Shown: positions 33,893-43,047, counted from the stretch's first letter. The stretch: 64,000 bases of DNA from DATBJG01 sp963790545 (GCA_963790545.1 CAWBPA010000025.1:254132-318131); one strand, 5' to 3'. The notes: generated by a model not told the origin, from the sequence alone. Numbers and translations are program-made.

Positions 33893-35761
33893 ATGCAGCG
33901 CAGACTCTCGCTGCTCGTTGCTGCAGTCGCCGTCATGGCTGCGACGACCGCCCTGTCCGGTCCGAACACCCAAGCCGTGGGAAGACCGCCCGTCATGGGT
34001 CGGAACGCCGGAGTCTCGGCGGGTCATCCGCTTACGACCACGGCCGCGCTCGAAATCCTGACGCGCGGGGGCAACGCCTTCGATGCCGGCGTTGCCGCGC
34101 TCCTGGTCGGCGGCGTGATCGAGCAGGATCTCTACAGCCTGGGTGGCGAAGCCCTGGTCCTCGTATATCCCCGCAATGCTGGAAAAGTTACGGCCGTCGT
34201 AGGGCAAGGTTGGGCGCCCAAGGCGGCCACCATCGATTGGTACGTCGCGCGCCGCAAGAATCTGGCGGGCGAGGGTCTTGACCCCGCAGTCGTTCCCGGC
34301 GCGCTTCATGCCGCGCTGACCGTTCTCGAGCAGTGGGGCACGATGAGCTTCGAAGACGTGTCCTCGCGCGCGATCGAGTATGCGAGAGACGGCTTTCCGC
34401 TGCGCCCGCTCACGGCGCGCGCCATCGAAGGCAATCTGAAGTTTTTTGCGAAGTGGCCCGACAATCAACGCTTCTGGCTCAAGTCCGACGGTTCGATGTA
34501 CGCGGCCGGAGACACGATCAAGCTGCCGACGCTGGCTCAGACGTTGACGCGTATGGTGGAGGCCGAGCGCGCGGCTCGCCCCCAGGGCCGGGGCGCCGCG
34601 ATCGTTGCGGCGCGGGATCGGTTCTACAAAGGTGATATCGCGCGCGAAATGGTGGGGTTCCTCCAGCAGCACGAGGCGCCGTTCGACCTGAGCGATTTCG
34701 CGGAATTTTTTGCCACGGTTGAAGCGCCGACGACCACCAGCTATCGCGGATACGACGTCTACAAGCATGCGTTCGGCAGCCAGGGCCCGGTGCTGCTCGA
34801 GACGCTGAACATGCTCGAGCAGTTCGACCTGAAGTCGATGAAGCACAACAGCACCGACTACCTTCACACGATGGTCGAGGCGCTGAAGCTCGGGTACGCG
34901 GATCGCGACACGTACTACGCGGATCCGCAGTTCGTGGAGGTCCCGGGCGAGGGGTTGCTCTCGAAGGCGTATGCGCGCGAACGCGCCAGGCTCATCAATC
35001 CGCGGCGCGCGTCGCACGCGTTCGTGGCGGGCAATCCGCTGGCATTCGACTCGCGGGTCAAGCAGTGGCCTTATTGGGTTGCGAACATTAAAGATGATCC
35101 CAAAAACAACGAGACCAGGCCCGGGGCGCCCGCGCCAGATGCCGAACCCATTCGCGGCACGCTCAAGGACACGACCCATATTGCCGTCATCGACAAAGAC
35201 GGTAACATTTTCGATGCGACGCCCAGCGGCGGCTGGATTGGCGGCGCCGTGATTCTGGGCAACACCGGGATTGCCATGAGCGTGCGCGGCGAGCAGTTCT
35301 GGCTCGACAAGACCCGTGCGGCCCAGCTCCGGCCGCGCGCGCGACCACGCTACACGCTCACGCCCACGATTGTCTTACGCAATGGCCAGCCGTTCATGGC
35401 CATCGGCACTCCGGGCGGCGACAATCAGGATCAGACCATCCTGCAGGCCTTTCTCAACATCGTCGAGTTCTGGCCCGACTGGTATCCCAACCTGCACACG
35501 GCATTCGAGTGGCCGCGCGTGCAGACCTTGCATTTCTACGGGTCCTTCTGGCCGCACGACGCCGGGTTCAACAAGCTGAACGTGGAGTCGCCAATTCCTG
35601 ACGCGGTGTTCAAGGCGTTGCGCGACCGCGGCCACGACGTCAGCAGGATCGCGCCGTTCAGCATTGCCAGCTGTGCGACGGCGGTCCTCATCGATCCCGC
35701 GAGCGGTAACCGGATTGCGGGCGCCGACCCGCGGCGCGATTGTTACGCCATGGCGTACTAG
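33893..35761 (+). CDS. Gamma-glutamyltransferase-family Ntn hydrolase, secreted
   Basis: The ATG at 33893 opens a signal peptide (SLLVAAVAVMAATTALS). The 622-residue precursor has the GGT large-subunit pattern 'AGHPLTTTAALEILTRGGNA', 'FDAGVAALLVGGVIEQDLYS' and 'GLDPAVVPGALHAALTVLEQ'. The self-cleavage and nucleophile Thr is in 'LKDTTHIAVIDKDGNIFDAT'. The small subunit ends with 'IGTPGGDNQDQTILQAFLNI'. Such enzymes cleave gamma-glutamyl or cephalosporin-like amide bonds in the periplasm; this branch is distant from true glutathione hydrolases. It is divergent from the frameshifted secreted protein, with about 100 bp of shared promoter space. Confidence 0.92.
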   Translation: MQRRLSLLVAAVAVMAATTALSGPNTQAVGRPPVMGRNAGVSAGHPLTTTAALEILTRGGNAFDAGVAALLVGGVIEQDLYSLGGEALVLVYPRNAGKVTAVVGQGWAPKAATIDWYVARRKNLAGEGLDPAVVPGALHAALTVLEQWGTMSFEDVSSRAIEYARDGFPLRPLTARAIEGNLKFFAKWPDNQRFWLKSDGSMYAAGDTIKLPTLAQTLTRMVEAERAARPQGRGAAIVAARDRFYKGDIAREMVGFLQQHEAPFDLSDFAEFFATVEAPTTTSYRGYDVYKHAFGSQGPVLLETLNMLEQFDLKSMKHNSTDYLHTMVEALKLGYADRDTYYADPQFVEVPGEGLLSKAYARERARLINPRRASHAFVAGNPLAFDSRVKQWPYWVANIKDDPKNNETRPGAPAPDAEPIRGTLKDTTHIAVIDKDGNIFDATPSGGWIGGAVILGNTGIAMSVRGEQFWLDKTRAAQLRPRARPRYTLTPTIVLRNGQPFMAIGTPGGDNQDQTILQAFLNIVEFWPDWYPNLHTAFEWPRVQTLHFYGSFWPHDAGFNKLNVESPIPDAVFKALRDRGHDVSRIAPFSIASCATAVLIDPASGNRIAGADPRRDCYAMAY

Positions 35762-35902
35762 AACCAGTTTCTGTCGTCGCGCAGGCGCCTCCACGCCTGC
35801 CGAGAGAGGGCAAACTCGGAGCCACCCCAGTTCCCCCCTGAGACCTCTGCGCCCTCTGCGCTGAAAAATGTGTCGATTCGACTTCCAGCAAAGGGTTCCC
35901 CG

Positions 35903-37447
35903 ATGAACGTGCTCCTCCTTTCCATGCCCGATTCCTTCGAGCACATGCCAACCGTCGCGATCCGCATGCCCAACGGCGCGCTGGCATCGCTGGCCGGCAA
36001 CGTGGATCGACATCACCACGTCGCGATTGCCGACCTTGTGCTCGTCCAGGCGCACGTAGGGCCACGGTCGAACGGCTGATGCGCGACATCGAGCCGGATC
36101 TGGTGGGCCTGTCTGTGATGACATTTCAGCGCGACACTGCCTTTCGGGTCGCGCGACTCGTGCGCGCGTTGCGCCCTTCTGCCCGAATCGTCGCGGGCGG
36201 CTACGATCCCAGCCTCGCGCCTGACGCGTACGAATCATGTCGCGAAGTGGACTTTCTTGCGCGCGGCGAAGGAGAAGTGACGCTCTCGCGAACTGCTTCG
36301 CGCGCTGGAGAGCGGCGGCAGCGTTCAAGCGATTGCAGGCTTGTCTTATCGGCGCACGACGGCGGGCGGCTTCGTACACAATCCGGAGCGGCCAGTCATG
36401 CGTCTGGCCTCTGATCTGCTTCGCTTGCCGAACCGCCGGGCGCGCGTGCTTAGCGGGTATACCTTGCTCGGCCGCCAGGTTGACGTGGTGGAAACGTCGA
36501 GAGGCTGCACGTTCGATTGCAGCTTCTGTTCGATCATCGAGATGCGAGGGCGCAACTTCCACCCTTATCCTATCAATCGCGTGCTTGCAGACATTGCCGA
36601 TGCGAAGGCCTGCGGCGCGCGCGCCATCTTTCTCGTTGACGACAACATCACGCTGGACGTCCATCGGTTCGAAGCGCTCTGTCACGCGATCGTGGAGAGC
36701 GGACTCAACGACCTGGACTATACCGTCCAGGCCATGACCTCTCCGCTCGCGGCCCACGGAGCCCGACTGGCGCCGCTGATGCGGCAGGCAGGATTCCGGT
36801 ACGTCTTTCTGGGCATCGAAAACATCCTTGATGACGATCTCTCCTTTCTCAAGGCACGCTCGAAGAACGCGCTGCGTGCCCACGGCCACCTGGTGGGCAA
36901 CGCCAGCATCGAGGCCATCGCGCACCTTCATCAGCACGGCATGTTCGTCGTTGGCGGCCTCATTGTGGGCAATCCTGACGATACCCGAGAATCAATCGAG
37001 GCCAACCTGACGTTCGCGCGAAGGTACATCGACTGGCCGTACATTCAGCATCCCACGCCCTATCCGCGCACTCCGATGACGCGCGAATTCCGCGATCACG
37101 ACCTCATCGTGGACGAGGACGTGTCGCACTACGACGGGACGACGGCCGTGGTGCGGACCAAGCACATGTCGGCCAGCGAGATCGAGTTCTTGCGCTGGCG
37201 TGCGGATCGCTGGATGAAGGTGCGGCATATACCGGCTGCGTTTCGTCACAGCCCTGTATTCGTGCTTCGCCACGGTCTGGAGATGCTCGCGCACACCTTT
37301 ACCGGTGAAAGTCTGCGGTCGCTTCTTGGTTTTGAAAGTCGCCAGGCGGTCTTCGAACGGTTTCGCGCGTCGCGGCGGCGGGACCGCAACTACGTGGAGA
37401 CCACGCCTGCAACACCGCGCAGCCGCCGTCGGGAACAGGCAGCATAG
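35903..37447 (+). CDS. B12-binding radical SAM protein (two compensating frameshifts)
   Basis: The gene encodes about 515 residues. The N-terminal cobalamin-binding-type domain starts MNVLLLSMPDSFEHMPTVAI at 35903 and continues 'DIEPDLVGLSVMTFQRDTAF', 'PSARIVAGGYDPSL'. The radical SAM core has the cluster motif CTFDCSFC (C-x3-C-x2-C), preceded by 'VDVVETSRG' and followed by 'RAIFLVDDNITLD' and 'QAGFRYVFLGIENI'. The frame shifts by one base near 36050 and back near 36283 (one surplus T in GCTCTCGCG). The overall order is that of BchE/hopanoid-type methylases and cyclases; the substrate is unknown. A 142-bp leader contains a short 9-bp repeat pair (CCTCTGCGC twice, 35833-35850). The last codons end 4 bp before a large inverted heptamer array. 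Confidence 0.85.
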
Positions 37448-37450
37448 ATC

Positions 37451-37588
37451 GGGTGCCGGGTGCGTGGTGCCTGGTGCCGGGTGCTGTGCAGGGTGCTTGG
37501 TGCTTGGTGCACCGTTACGGGGAGGCACTCCGCATAGCACACGCACCCAGCACAGCACCAGGCACCAAGCACCACGCACCAGGCACCC
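37451..37588. repeat. Inverted pair of heptamer arrays forming a long imperfect hairpin
   Basis: The left arm (37451-37511) is GGTGCC-type heptamers: GGGTGCC, GGGTGCG, TGGTGCC, TGGTGCC, GGGTGCT, a 5-base GTGCA, GGGTGCT, TGGTGCT, TGGTGCA. The right arm (about 37531-37588) is the same series in reverse complement, including the 5-base interruption. The loop is about 20-25 bases. It fills the gap between the radical SAM stop (37445-37447) and the cstA start (37619). Confidence 0.88.
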
Positions 37589-37618
37589 GCGTTCGCCTCC
37601 TCGTTGTAGAATCACCCC

Positions 37619-39430
37619 GTGCAAGCCCTTTACATCATCATCCCCATCCTCGGCATCATGGCGATCGCGTACCGGTACTACAGCGCGTTCATTGCCGCGC
37701 GCATCATGGTGCTCGACGATACGCGCAAGACGCCGGCGCACACGCGTTACGACGGCCACAACTACTACCCCACGAGCCGCCTCGTGCTGTTCGGCCATCA
37801 CTTCGCCGCCATTTCGGGAGCGGGTCCCCTCATCGGTCCGGTGCTGGCCGCGCAGTTTGGCTATGCGCCCGGGTTGCTGTGGCTGATTGCGGGCGTGTGT
37901 CTGGCGGGCGCCGTCCATGATGTGATGATCCTCTGGGCGTCCACGAGACGGGGAGGGCGCTCGCTGGCCGAGATTGCGCGCATGGAGATAGGACCGGTCG
38001 CCGGGTTCACGGCGGCCGTCGCCATCCTCTTTATCATCATCATTGCGCTCGGCGGCCTTGGACTTGCCGTGGTGAACGCGCTGCGCGAGAGCGCGTGGGG
38101 CACCTTCACGATTGGCATGACGGTACCACTCGCCCTCTTCATGGGCCTCTACATGTACGTCGTCCGCAAGGGCAAGATTGCCGAGGCGACGACGATTGGC
38201 GTGATCGGCCTGTTGCTGGCCGTGGTGCTAGGGAAGCCCCTGGCCGGCTCGGCGCTGGGACAGTACTTCGTGCTCTCGCGCGAGCAGTTGATCCTCGCGC
38301 TGGCCGGCTACGGATTCATCGCCTCGGTGCTGCCCGTGTGGATGCTGCTGAGCCCGCGCGACTATCTCAGCTCCTTCATGAAGATCGGGACGGTGGCGTT
38401 CCTGGTGTTTGGCGTCATCGTCGTCAATCCCGAGCTCAAGATGCCCGCGGTGAGCGAGTTCGTGAGCGGCGGCGGGCCGATTATCAAGGGGGCGCTCTTT
38501 CCATTCGTCTTCGTCACCATCGCGTGCGGTGCCGTGTCGGGCTTTCATTCGCTCATCGGCTCCGGTACGACGCCAAAGATGATCAATCGGGAAAGCGACA
38601 TCCGGCCGATCGGATATGGGGCCATGCTCGTCGAAGGCGTGGTCGGCGTCATTTCGATCATCGCGGCCACGTCGCTCTTTCCGGGCGACTATTTCGCCAT
38701 CAACGTGCCACCGGCGACCTTCGAGACACTCGGCATTCCCCCGGTCAATCTGTCAGACCTGCAGACCCAGGTCGGGGAGAACATCGCAGGTCGCACGGGC
38801 GGCGCCGTCTCGCTGGCCGTGGGCATGGCGCAGATCTTCAGCGGCCTGCCCGGGATGCGCGGGCTGATGGACTACTGGTATCACTTTGCGATCATGTTCG
38901 AGGCGCTCTTCATCCTCACGACCGTCGACGCCGGGACGCGGGTGGGGCGGTTCCTGGTTGGCGAGTTCCTCGGCCGTGTCTACCAGCCGTTCGAGCGTCA
39001 CGACTGGATGCCCGGTGCGGTCATCTCGACGGCGCTCATCGTCTTCGGTTGGGCGTATTTCATCTGGACCGGGAGCATCGACACGCTTTGGCCGCTCTTT
39101 GGTGTCGCGAACCAGTTGCTGGCAGGCGTGGCGCTTGCGGTCGCGACGACAATCATCATTAATATGGGGAAGGCGCGCTACGCGTGGGTCACGGCCGTGC
39201 CGATGGCGTTCGTGGCCACGACCACGCTCAGTGCCGGCTTCCTGAGCGTCCGGGACAACTACTGGCCGATGGCGGTCGGTCCAAACGCGGCCCTCCGGGT
39301 GCAGGGCTATGTGAACAGCTTCTGTATGGTGGTCATGATGGTCATGGTCGTGATCATCCTGATTGCCGCCGCGCGCCGGTGCCTCAAGGTGGTGACAGGA
39401 CGTCTGCCAGTGTTGGTGACCGACCCCTAA
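37619..39430 (+). CDS. cstA: Carbon starvation protein CstA (peptide/pyruvate transporter)
   Basis: The 603-residue polytopic protein shows the CstA pattern from its N-terminus: 'YRYYSAFIAARIMVLDD', 'HTRYDGHNYYPTSRLVLFGH', 'HFAAISGAGPLIGPVLAAQF', 'GFHSLIGSGTTPKMINRESD', 'IGYGAMLVEGVVGVISIIAA'. Many membrane helices are present throughout. In E. coli, CstA and the related BtsT import pyruvate or peptides under starvation. The start is GTG at 37619. A long hairpin-forming repeat lies immediately upstream in the leader, and a 24-bp tandem array begins directly after the stop codon (39428-39430). Expression could be affected by either, but no regulator site is recognisable. Confidence 0.95.
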   Translation: MQALYIIIPILGIMAIAYRYYSAFIAARIMVLDDTRKTPAHTRYDGHNYYPTSRLVLFGHHFAAISGAGPLIGPVLAAQFGYAPGLLWLIAGVCLAGAVHDVMILWASTRRGGRSLAEIARMEIGPVAGFTAAVAILFIIIIALGGLGLAVVNALRESAWGTFTIGMTVPLALFMGLYMYVVRKGKIAEATTIGVIGLLLAVVLGKPLAGSALGQYFVLSREQLILALAGYGFIASVLPVWMLLSPRDYLSSFMKIGTVAFLVFGVIVVNPELKMPAVSEFVSGGGPIIKGALFPFVFVTIACGAVSGFHSLIGSGTTPKMINRESDIRPIGYGAMLVEGVVGVISIIAATSLFPGDYFAINVPPATFETLGIPPVNLSDLQTQVGENIAGRTGGAVSLAVGMAQIFSGLPGMRGLMDYWYHFAIMFEALFILTTVDAGTRVGRFLVGEFLGRVYQPFERHDWMPGAVISTALIVFGWAYFIWTGSIDTLWPLFGVANQLLAGVALAVATTIIINMGKARYAWVTAVPMAFVATTTLSAGFLSVRDNYWPMAVGPNAALRVQGYVNSFCMVVMMVMVVIILIAAARRCLKVVTGRLPVLVTDP

Positions 39431-39613
39431 ACGCGGATCCTGCAAACCACCGGGACGCGGATCCTACGAATCAACGGGACGCGGATCCTACAAACCAACG
39501 GGACACGGATCGTACAAATCAACGGGACGCGGATCTACGCGGATCTCACAACTTAACGGGACGCAGATCACGCGAATCTCACAAATTACGGGACGCGGAT
39601 CACGCGGATTCAA
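39431..39613. repeat. 24-bp tandem repeat array filling the cstA-hydrolase gap
   Basis: Four 24-bp units (ACGCGGATCCT..., ending CAACGGG, with up to four variable positions) are followed by two longer variants (34 and 32 bp) and a partial unit. The array starts at the base after the cstA stop and ends about 15 bases before the next start codon. The variants contain an internal duplication of the ACGCGGATC half. Confidence 0.9.
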
Positions 39614-39628
39614 CTTCTGGATACTCAC

Positions 39629-40513
39629 ATGTTTAATCCAGTCGTTCATCCACAGTCATTGCTCAGCACGCCAATCACCCGCCGCGAATTCATCCGGCGT
39701 GCTGCAGTCACCGTCGGTGCCTTTGAACGAGCGGCGGTCGCCATTTCTGCGCAGGCCCAGCAGGATCCGCTCGAGTCCATCGCGCTGGCCTATCGCAGCA
39801 CCGATGAAAAAATGACCATGGGGTACTTATCGCGGCCGAGAGCCGACGCGCAGGTGCCTGGTGTCGTGATCGTGCACGACACGGCGGGACTGGACGACCG
39901 CATCAGGGATGTTGCCCGGCGGATTGCGGGGGAGCAGTACATGGTCGTGGCACCAGATTTTCTGTCACGTCAGGGTGGTACCGCGCACTTCCGTGGGAAC
40001 GATGCCGACGTGGCGAAAGCGGTCGGCGGTGTGACGCGCGAAAACATTGTTGCAGACAGCGGCGGCGCTATCGCGTACTTCAAATCGACCAAACGGCTGA
40101 GAGAAAACCGGGTCGCCACGATCGGGTTTGGTTGGGGAGCGGATGGTGCGCTTTCCGTGGCTGCCACTCATCCGGACGTTCGGGCCTCGGTGGTGTTTCA
40201 CGGCGTGCCGCGGGTTGACGCCAAATCATTGGCCAAGCTCCGCGCGCCTGTGCTGGCGATCTTTGCCGGCGAAGATACCGCCGCCACCCAGGCGATTCCC
40301 GCGCTTGAAGAGGCTCTCAAGAAAGCAAAGATTCAGTACGCAATCCAGGTCTATCCTGGCGTCCGGACCGGTTTCGACGACTCGACGGCCAAAGATCGGT
40401 ACAACGCCGAGGCCGCCAAGGACGCCTGGGCGAAGGCGATGGCCCACCTCGACAAGTGGCTGAAAGAAGGCGCAGCCACGAAGGAAACTTCGACACCAAA
40501 GCCGACGCCGTAG
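39629..40513 (+). CDS. Secreted dienelactone hydrolase-family protein
   Basis: The 294-residue protein starts MFNPVVHPQ and has a twin-arginine-like leader (TRREFIRRAAVTVGAFERAA). The DLH fold shows 'GVVIVHDTAGLDDRIRDVAR', the nucleophile-elbow region 'ATIGFGWGADGALSVAA' and the acid/His part 'VLAIFAGEDTAATQAIPALE', 'VYPGVRTGFDDSTAKDRYN'. At the elbow, GxCxG of true DLH is GFGWG, so the classical Cys nucleophile is absent. At the C-terminus 'GVRTGF' stands where 'GAxHGF' usually lies, so the catalytic His also appears changed to Thr. The protein may be non-catalytic or act differently. The nearby cyclase and paralogous secreted protein are on the other strand. Confidence 0.82.
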   Translation: MFNPVVHPQSLLSTPITRREFIRRAAVTVGAFERAAVAISAQAQQDPLESIALAYRSTDEKMTMGYLSRPRADAQVPGVVIVHDTAGLDDRIRDVARRIAGEQYMVVAPDFLSRQGGTAHFRGNDADVAKAVGGVTRENIVADSGGAIAYFKSTKRLRENRVATIGFGWGADGALSVAATHPDVRASVVFHGVPRVDAKSLAKLRAPVLAIFAGEDTAATQAIPALEEALKKAKIQYAIQVYPGVRTGFDDSTAKDRYNAEAAKDAWAKAMAHLDKWLKEGAATKETSTPKPTP

Positions 40514-40550
40514 AAGCGGTTTCCTTCCGGCCTGCTGGAATTCTTCGAGG

Positions 40551-41375
40551 CTACTTGCCGACCAGGTGGGGAACGTCTTTCTCGTTTTCCAAGCAGGCGT
40601 ATTCCAGCAAGTCCGTATCGACCGCAATGTGCTGATTGAGATTGACGGTCCACGGTTTGGTGTAGGCTCCGGGGTCGTCGATCGTCACGGCGATTTCCAG
40701 CGTGCCGAAGTTGGGACGACGAAAACGCTCCGTCATGCTGGCGCGGTCTGTCAATGGGCTGCCGTTGAAGTCGGCCCACAGGCCATCATTGAAGCCGACG
40801 GTTTCGACGACCAAGGTATCGCGTTCCCAACGGCCCGATGAGTACCCGTACCACGAAGGCTGGGGATCGCTCGGCATGGGACGGCCGTCGGTGAAAATCT
40901 GCCGGAACTCCATATTGCGCTCGTGGAGGATCACCAGCAGGCCCGGCACCTGAATGATCTTCTTCGGAAGCGGATGGGCGAGCATCTGGAGTGGCCCGAG
41001 CGGCAGGCACCGCGCATCCGGATTGTCCTTCGCGTTGTTCGCCTTCCGCTCGACTGCCAGCTTTTCCGCCCACGGCTGATATGGTGGGCCCCCTGCGAGT
41101 CCGTGAGCCAGGTCGAAAAACACCGTTCGAGGAGGAGCGCCGGTTCCCTCGACGACGCCGGCGTAGCCGTCGTTGAGCCAGACTCCAGAAAAATCCGGCC
41201 TGCCGTCGGCCGTCCGAGGCGCGCGCGCCGAAAGATTCGGTTTTCCGTCGCGCGTCCGCGGAATCCCGGGAGTGGGATAGCGAAGCCATTGCGCGGAGAT
41301 CGTCGTGGCGCACAGTGCAATGGCCGTGACCACGATTGCGAGTGAGCCGCGTCTCGTGCCTGCAGAAAGTGTCAT
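40551..41375 (-). CDS. Secreted protein of the 'PTPGxPRTxDGKPNLSA' family (intact paralog)
   Basis: The ATG at 41373-41375 follows AAGGTTGGAGCC, giving 274 residues with a signal peptide (SLAIVVTAIALCATTISAQ). It then reads 'WLRYPTPGIPRTRDGKPNLS', 'ADGRPDFSGVWLNDG', 'RQIFTDGRPMPSDPQPSWYG' and 'ERFRRPNFGTLEIAVTIDD'. It is clearly related to the product of 32941-33790, including the ending 'CLENEKDVPHLVG' against 'CENEKDRPLLVG'. The function is unknown. It is 10 bp after the cyclase gene in the same direction, so the two are probably one operon. Confidence 0.82.
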   Translation of the reverse strand: MTLSAGTRRGSLAIVVTAIALCATTISAQWLRYPTPGIPRTRDGKPNLSARAPRTADGRPDFSGVWLNDGYAGVVEGTGAPPRTVFFDLAHGLAGGPPYQPWAEKLAVERKANNAKDNPDARCLPLGPLQMLAHPLPKKIIQVPGLLVILHERNMEFRQIFTDGRPMPSDPQPSWYGYSSGRWERDTLVVETVGFNDGLWADFNGSPLTDRASMTERFRRPNFGTLEIAVTIDDPGAYTKPWTVNLNQHIAVDTDLLEYACLENEKDVPHLVGK

Positions 41376-41385
41376 GGCTCCAACC

Positions 41386-42342
41386 TTACCGAATCGCGAT
41401 GGGATTTCCGGGTGAACCGGTCGCACCTTTGAGCCGCAACGGCGCGAACACGTACGCGAACTCGTAGACCTCGTCGCGCGCCAGATCTTCGGTTGCAATG
41501 TTCTCGTGGAGATAGATGCCGTTGCGCGCGATGAGCAGCTGGTGGACGGGCGCAGCGAGCGAACGGTCCGGGTTGGGACTGACCTCCACAGCCGGCGTAT
41601 CGGCGCCAACCACGGTGACTTCTTCGTCGGCAAGCAGCTGCGCGGCGGCGAGGCCAAGACCAGGCGCGCTGCCCAGATACCGCGCGTTGTCCTTCGCCCA
41701 AAACGATCCCCAGCCCGTATGAATCAGCACCACATCGCCAGGGCGAATCTCGACGCGTTCACGCTGGAGCGCGTCCATCACATCTTTGGCGGTGATCTCA
41801 TAGCCGGCCTGGAGCTGTGCGACGCTCCTGAGACGTGCTACGTCGAGCAGCACACCTCGAGTAACGATCGCGCCAACGTGTTCAATGCCAAGCTTGGTCA
41901 ATCCGCCCGGTCGCGCAAAGTCGGCGCGACGGTTGCCGTTGTAGAAAAGTTCACCAATGCCAAAATGACCGAGCCCGTCGAACTGGGTGCCAATCTGCCC
42001 CAGTTCTCCGCTGATGACCTCGTCGTGATAAATCGCCTCGTTCTTGCTCTGAATCACATAGGCCTGGGGAATGTGCAGGCTGAAGTGTCGCGTCGCTGGA
42101 AGCGGCATGCCCGCCTCGTAGACGCGGCCCAGCTGATACACCGTTCCCTTCGTGATGAGTCCCTTGGCCTCGAGCACCTTTGCCGACGTGATGCGATTGG
42201 CGGCCCCACGCTGATCGTCGGCGCCCCATCGCGACGGGTACCATCGGTCCGATTGTCCAAGGGTTGCCGAGCTCGTCAACATCAGCGCCGCCGTGAGCAC
42301 CACGACCACCGTTATCGATTCTCGGCCTTTCGTGTACCTCAT
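41386..42342 (-). CDS. Secreted cyclase-family (kynurenine formamidase-like) metal-dependent hydrolase
   Basis: The 318-residue protein has a signal peptide (VVVVLTAALMLTSSATLGQ) and 'SRWGADDQRGAANRITSAKV', usual for the long bacterial cyclase group. The metal motif is GTQFDGLGHFG (equivalent to HxGTHxDxPxH), with further motif 'VLIHTGWGSFWAKDN' and 'GADTPAVEVSPN'. Family members hydrolyse formamides or cyclic amides. Export makes a role in kynurenine metabolism unlikely. The start ATG follows a GGAGGCGGC sequence. It is in an operon with the downstream secreted paralog. Confidence 0.9.
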   Translation of the reverse strand: MRYTKGRESITVVVVLTAALMLTSSATLGQSDRWYPSRWGADDQRGAANRITSAKVLEAKGLITKGTVYQLGRVYEAGMPLPATRHFSLHIPQAYVIQSKNEAIYHDEVISGELGQIGTQFDGLGHFGIGELFYNGNRRADFARPGGLTKLGIEHVGAIVTRGVLLDVARLRSVAQLQAGYEITAKDVMDALQRERVEIRPGDVVLIHTGWGSFWAKDNARYLGSAPGLGLAAAQLLADEEVTVVGADTPAVEVSPNPDRSLAAPVHQLLIARNGIYLHENIATEDLARDEVYEFAYVFAPLRLKGATGSPGNPIAIR

Positions 42343-42459
42343 TGCCGCCTCCCTCCTCTACGCCGCCAGGCTGAAGGCTATAGTAAACTCCGCTCGCTCG
42401 CTCCCGCTCGCCAAATACGGCTACCGCTGGGCGTAGCTGCACCAGTCCTAACCACGAGG

Positions 42460-42960
42460 AAGTGCGGGTCCCCTCGGTGGCGGACGAAGCCGCCCGCCAA
42501 GTCAGTCGCGAGCGGACGACGTTGGTGCAGGAACAAACGCGGCTAGATCAATCAGATGCGCAGCTGGCTGGCGCTGTGGGTGTCGGCTGCCCCGGCGTCG
42601 GACGCCGGGCTGGTGGACGACGGTGCGCGATTGGGCCGAGACGGGCTTGCCGCGCGCGCTGCAGGCGCGGCTCGAGCGCGCCGAGGCACGGTGGGCCGTC
42701 CTCGCGGCGCACCTCGCGGACCTCGATGCGCAGCAACAGGCCGTGGCGATGGCCGCGCCGGCCGACAGTGCGCTCGGGCGGTTGATTCGCCTGAAGGGCG
42801 TGGCGGCGACGAGTGCGTCGACACTGCTCGATGAAGGCTTGGTGTGGCGCGCCTTCCGCAATCGACGTGAAGTGGGCGGCCTCCTCGGCTTTACGCCCAC
42901 GCCCTTTGAGAGTGGGGAACGGCGCAGGAACAAGGCATCAGTCGCGCGGGGAATCCGCGA
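42460..42960 (+). pseudogene. IS110-family transposase remnant
   Basis: Two frames carry pieces of an IS110 transposase. The first reads 'SVADEAARQVSRERTTLVQE', matching the middle linker of such enzymes. The second, from 42623, holds the Transposase_20 region: 'PADSALGRLIRLKGVAATSA', 'LVWRAFRNRREVGGLLGFTP' and 'PFESGERRRNKASVARG'. The N-terminal DEDD nuclease domain and the last part of the C-terminal domain are missing, and at least one frameshift lies between the two pieces. No terminal repeats are visible. The C-terminal end runs straight into a 9-bp repeat array. It is the only clear mobile element in the left part. Confidence 0.65.
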
Positions 42961-43018
42961 GGTCACGGAGGTCACAGAGTGGTGTTTTGCTCTGTGTCCT
43001 CTGTGGCCTCTGTGGTGA
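42960..43018. repeat. Inverted 9-bp repeat hairpin (CTCTGTGGC type)
   Basis: The left side has GAGGTCACG and GAGGTCACA; the right side has CTCTGTGTC, CTCTGTGGC and CTCTGTGGT. They are inverted with respect to each other, with TGGTGTTTTG between, so a hairpin can form. It separates the IS110 remnant from the AIM24 gene and ends about 30 bases before that gene's start. Confidence 0.8.
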
Positions 43019-43047
43019 AACCACTGATATCGCACAGGGAGATCACC

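Noticed and set aside
33872..35179. Long open frame (435 codons) on the minus strand opposite the gamma-glutamyltransferase-like gene
   Set aside because: It is Arg/His/Val-rich with no domain and mirrors the high-GC codon use of the real gene on the other strand.
35375..36937. 520-codon minus-strand frame opposite the GGT-like and radical SAM genes
   Set aside because: It spans two well-recognised genes on the other strand and shows no motif; it is a high-GC shadow frame.
39431..39613. Possible CRISPR array after cstA
   Set aside because: Units are contiguous 24-bp repeats with no unique spacers, and no cas gene is in the window.
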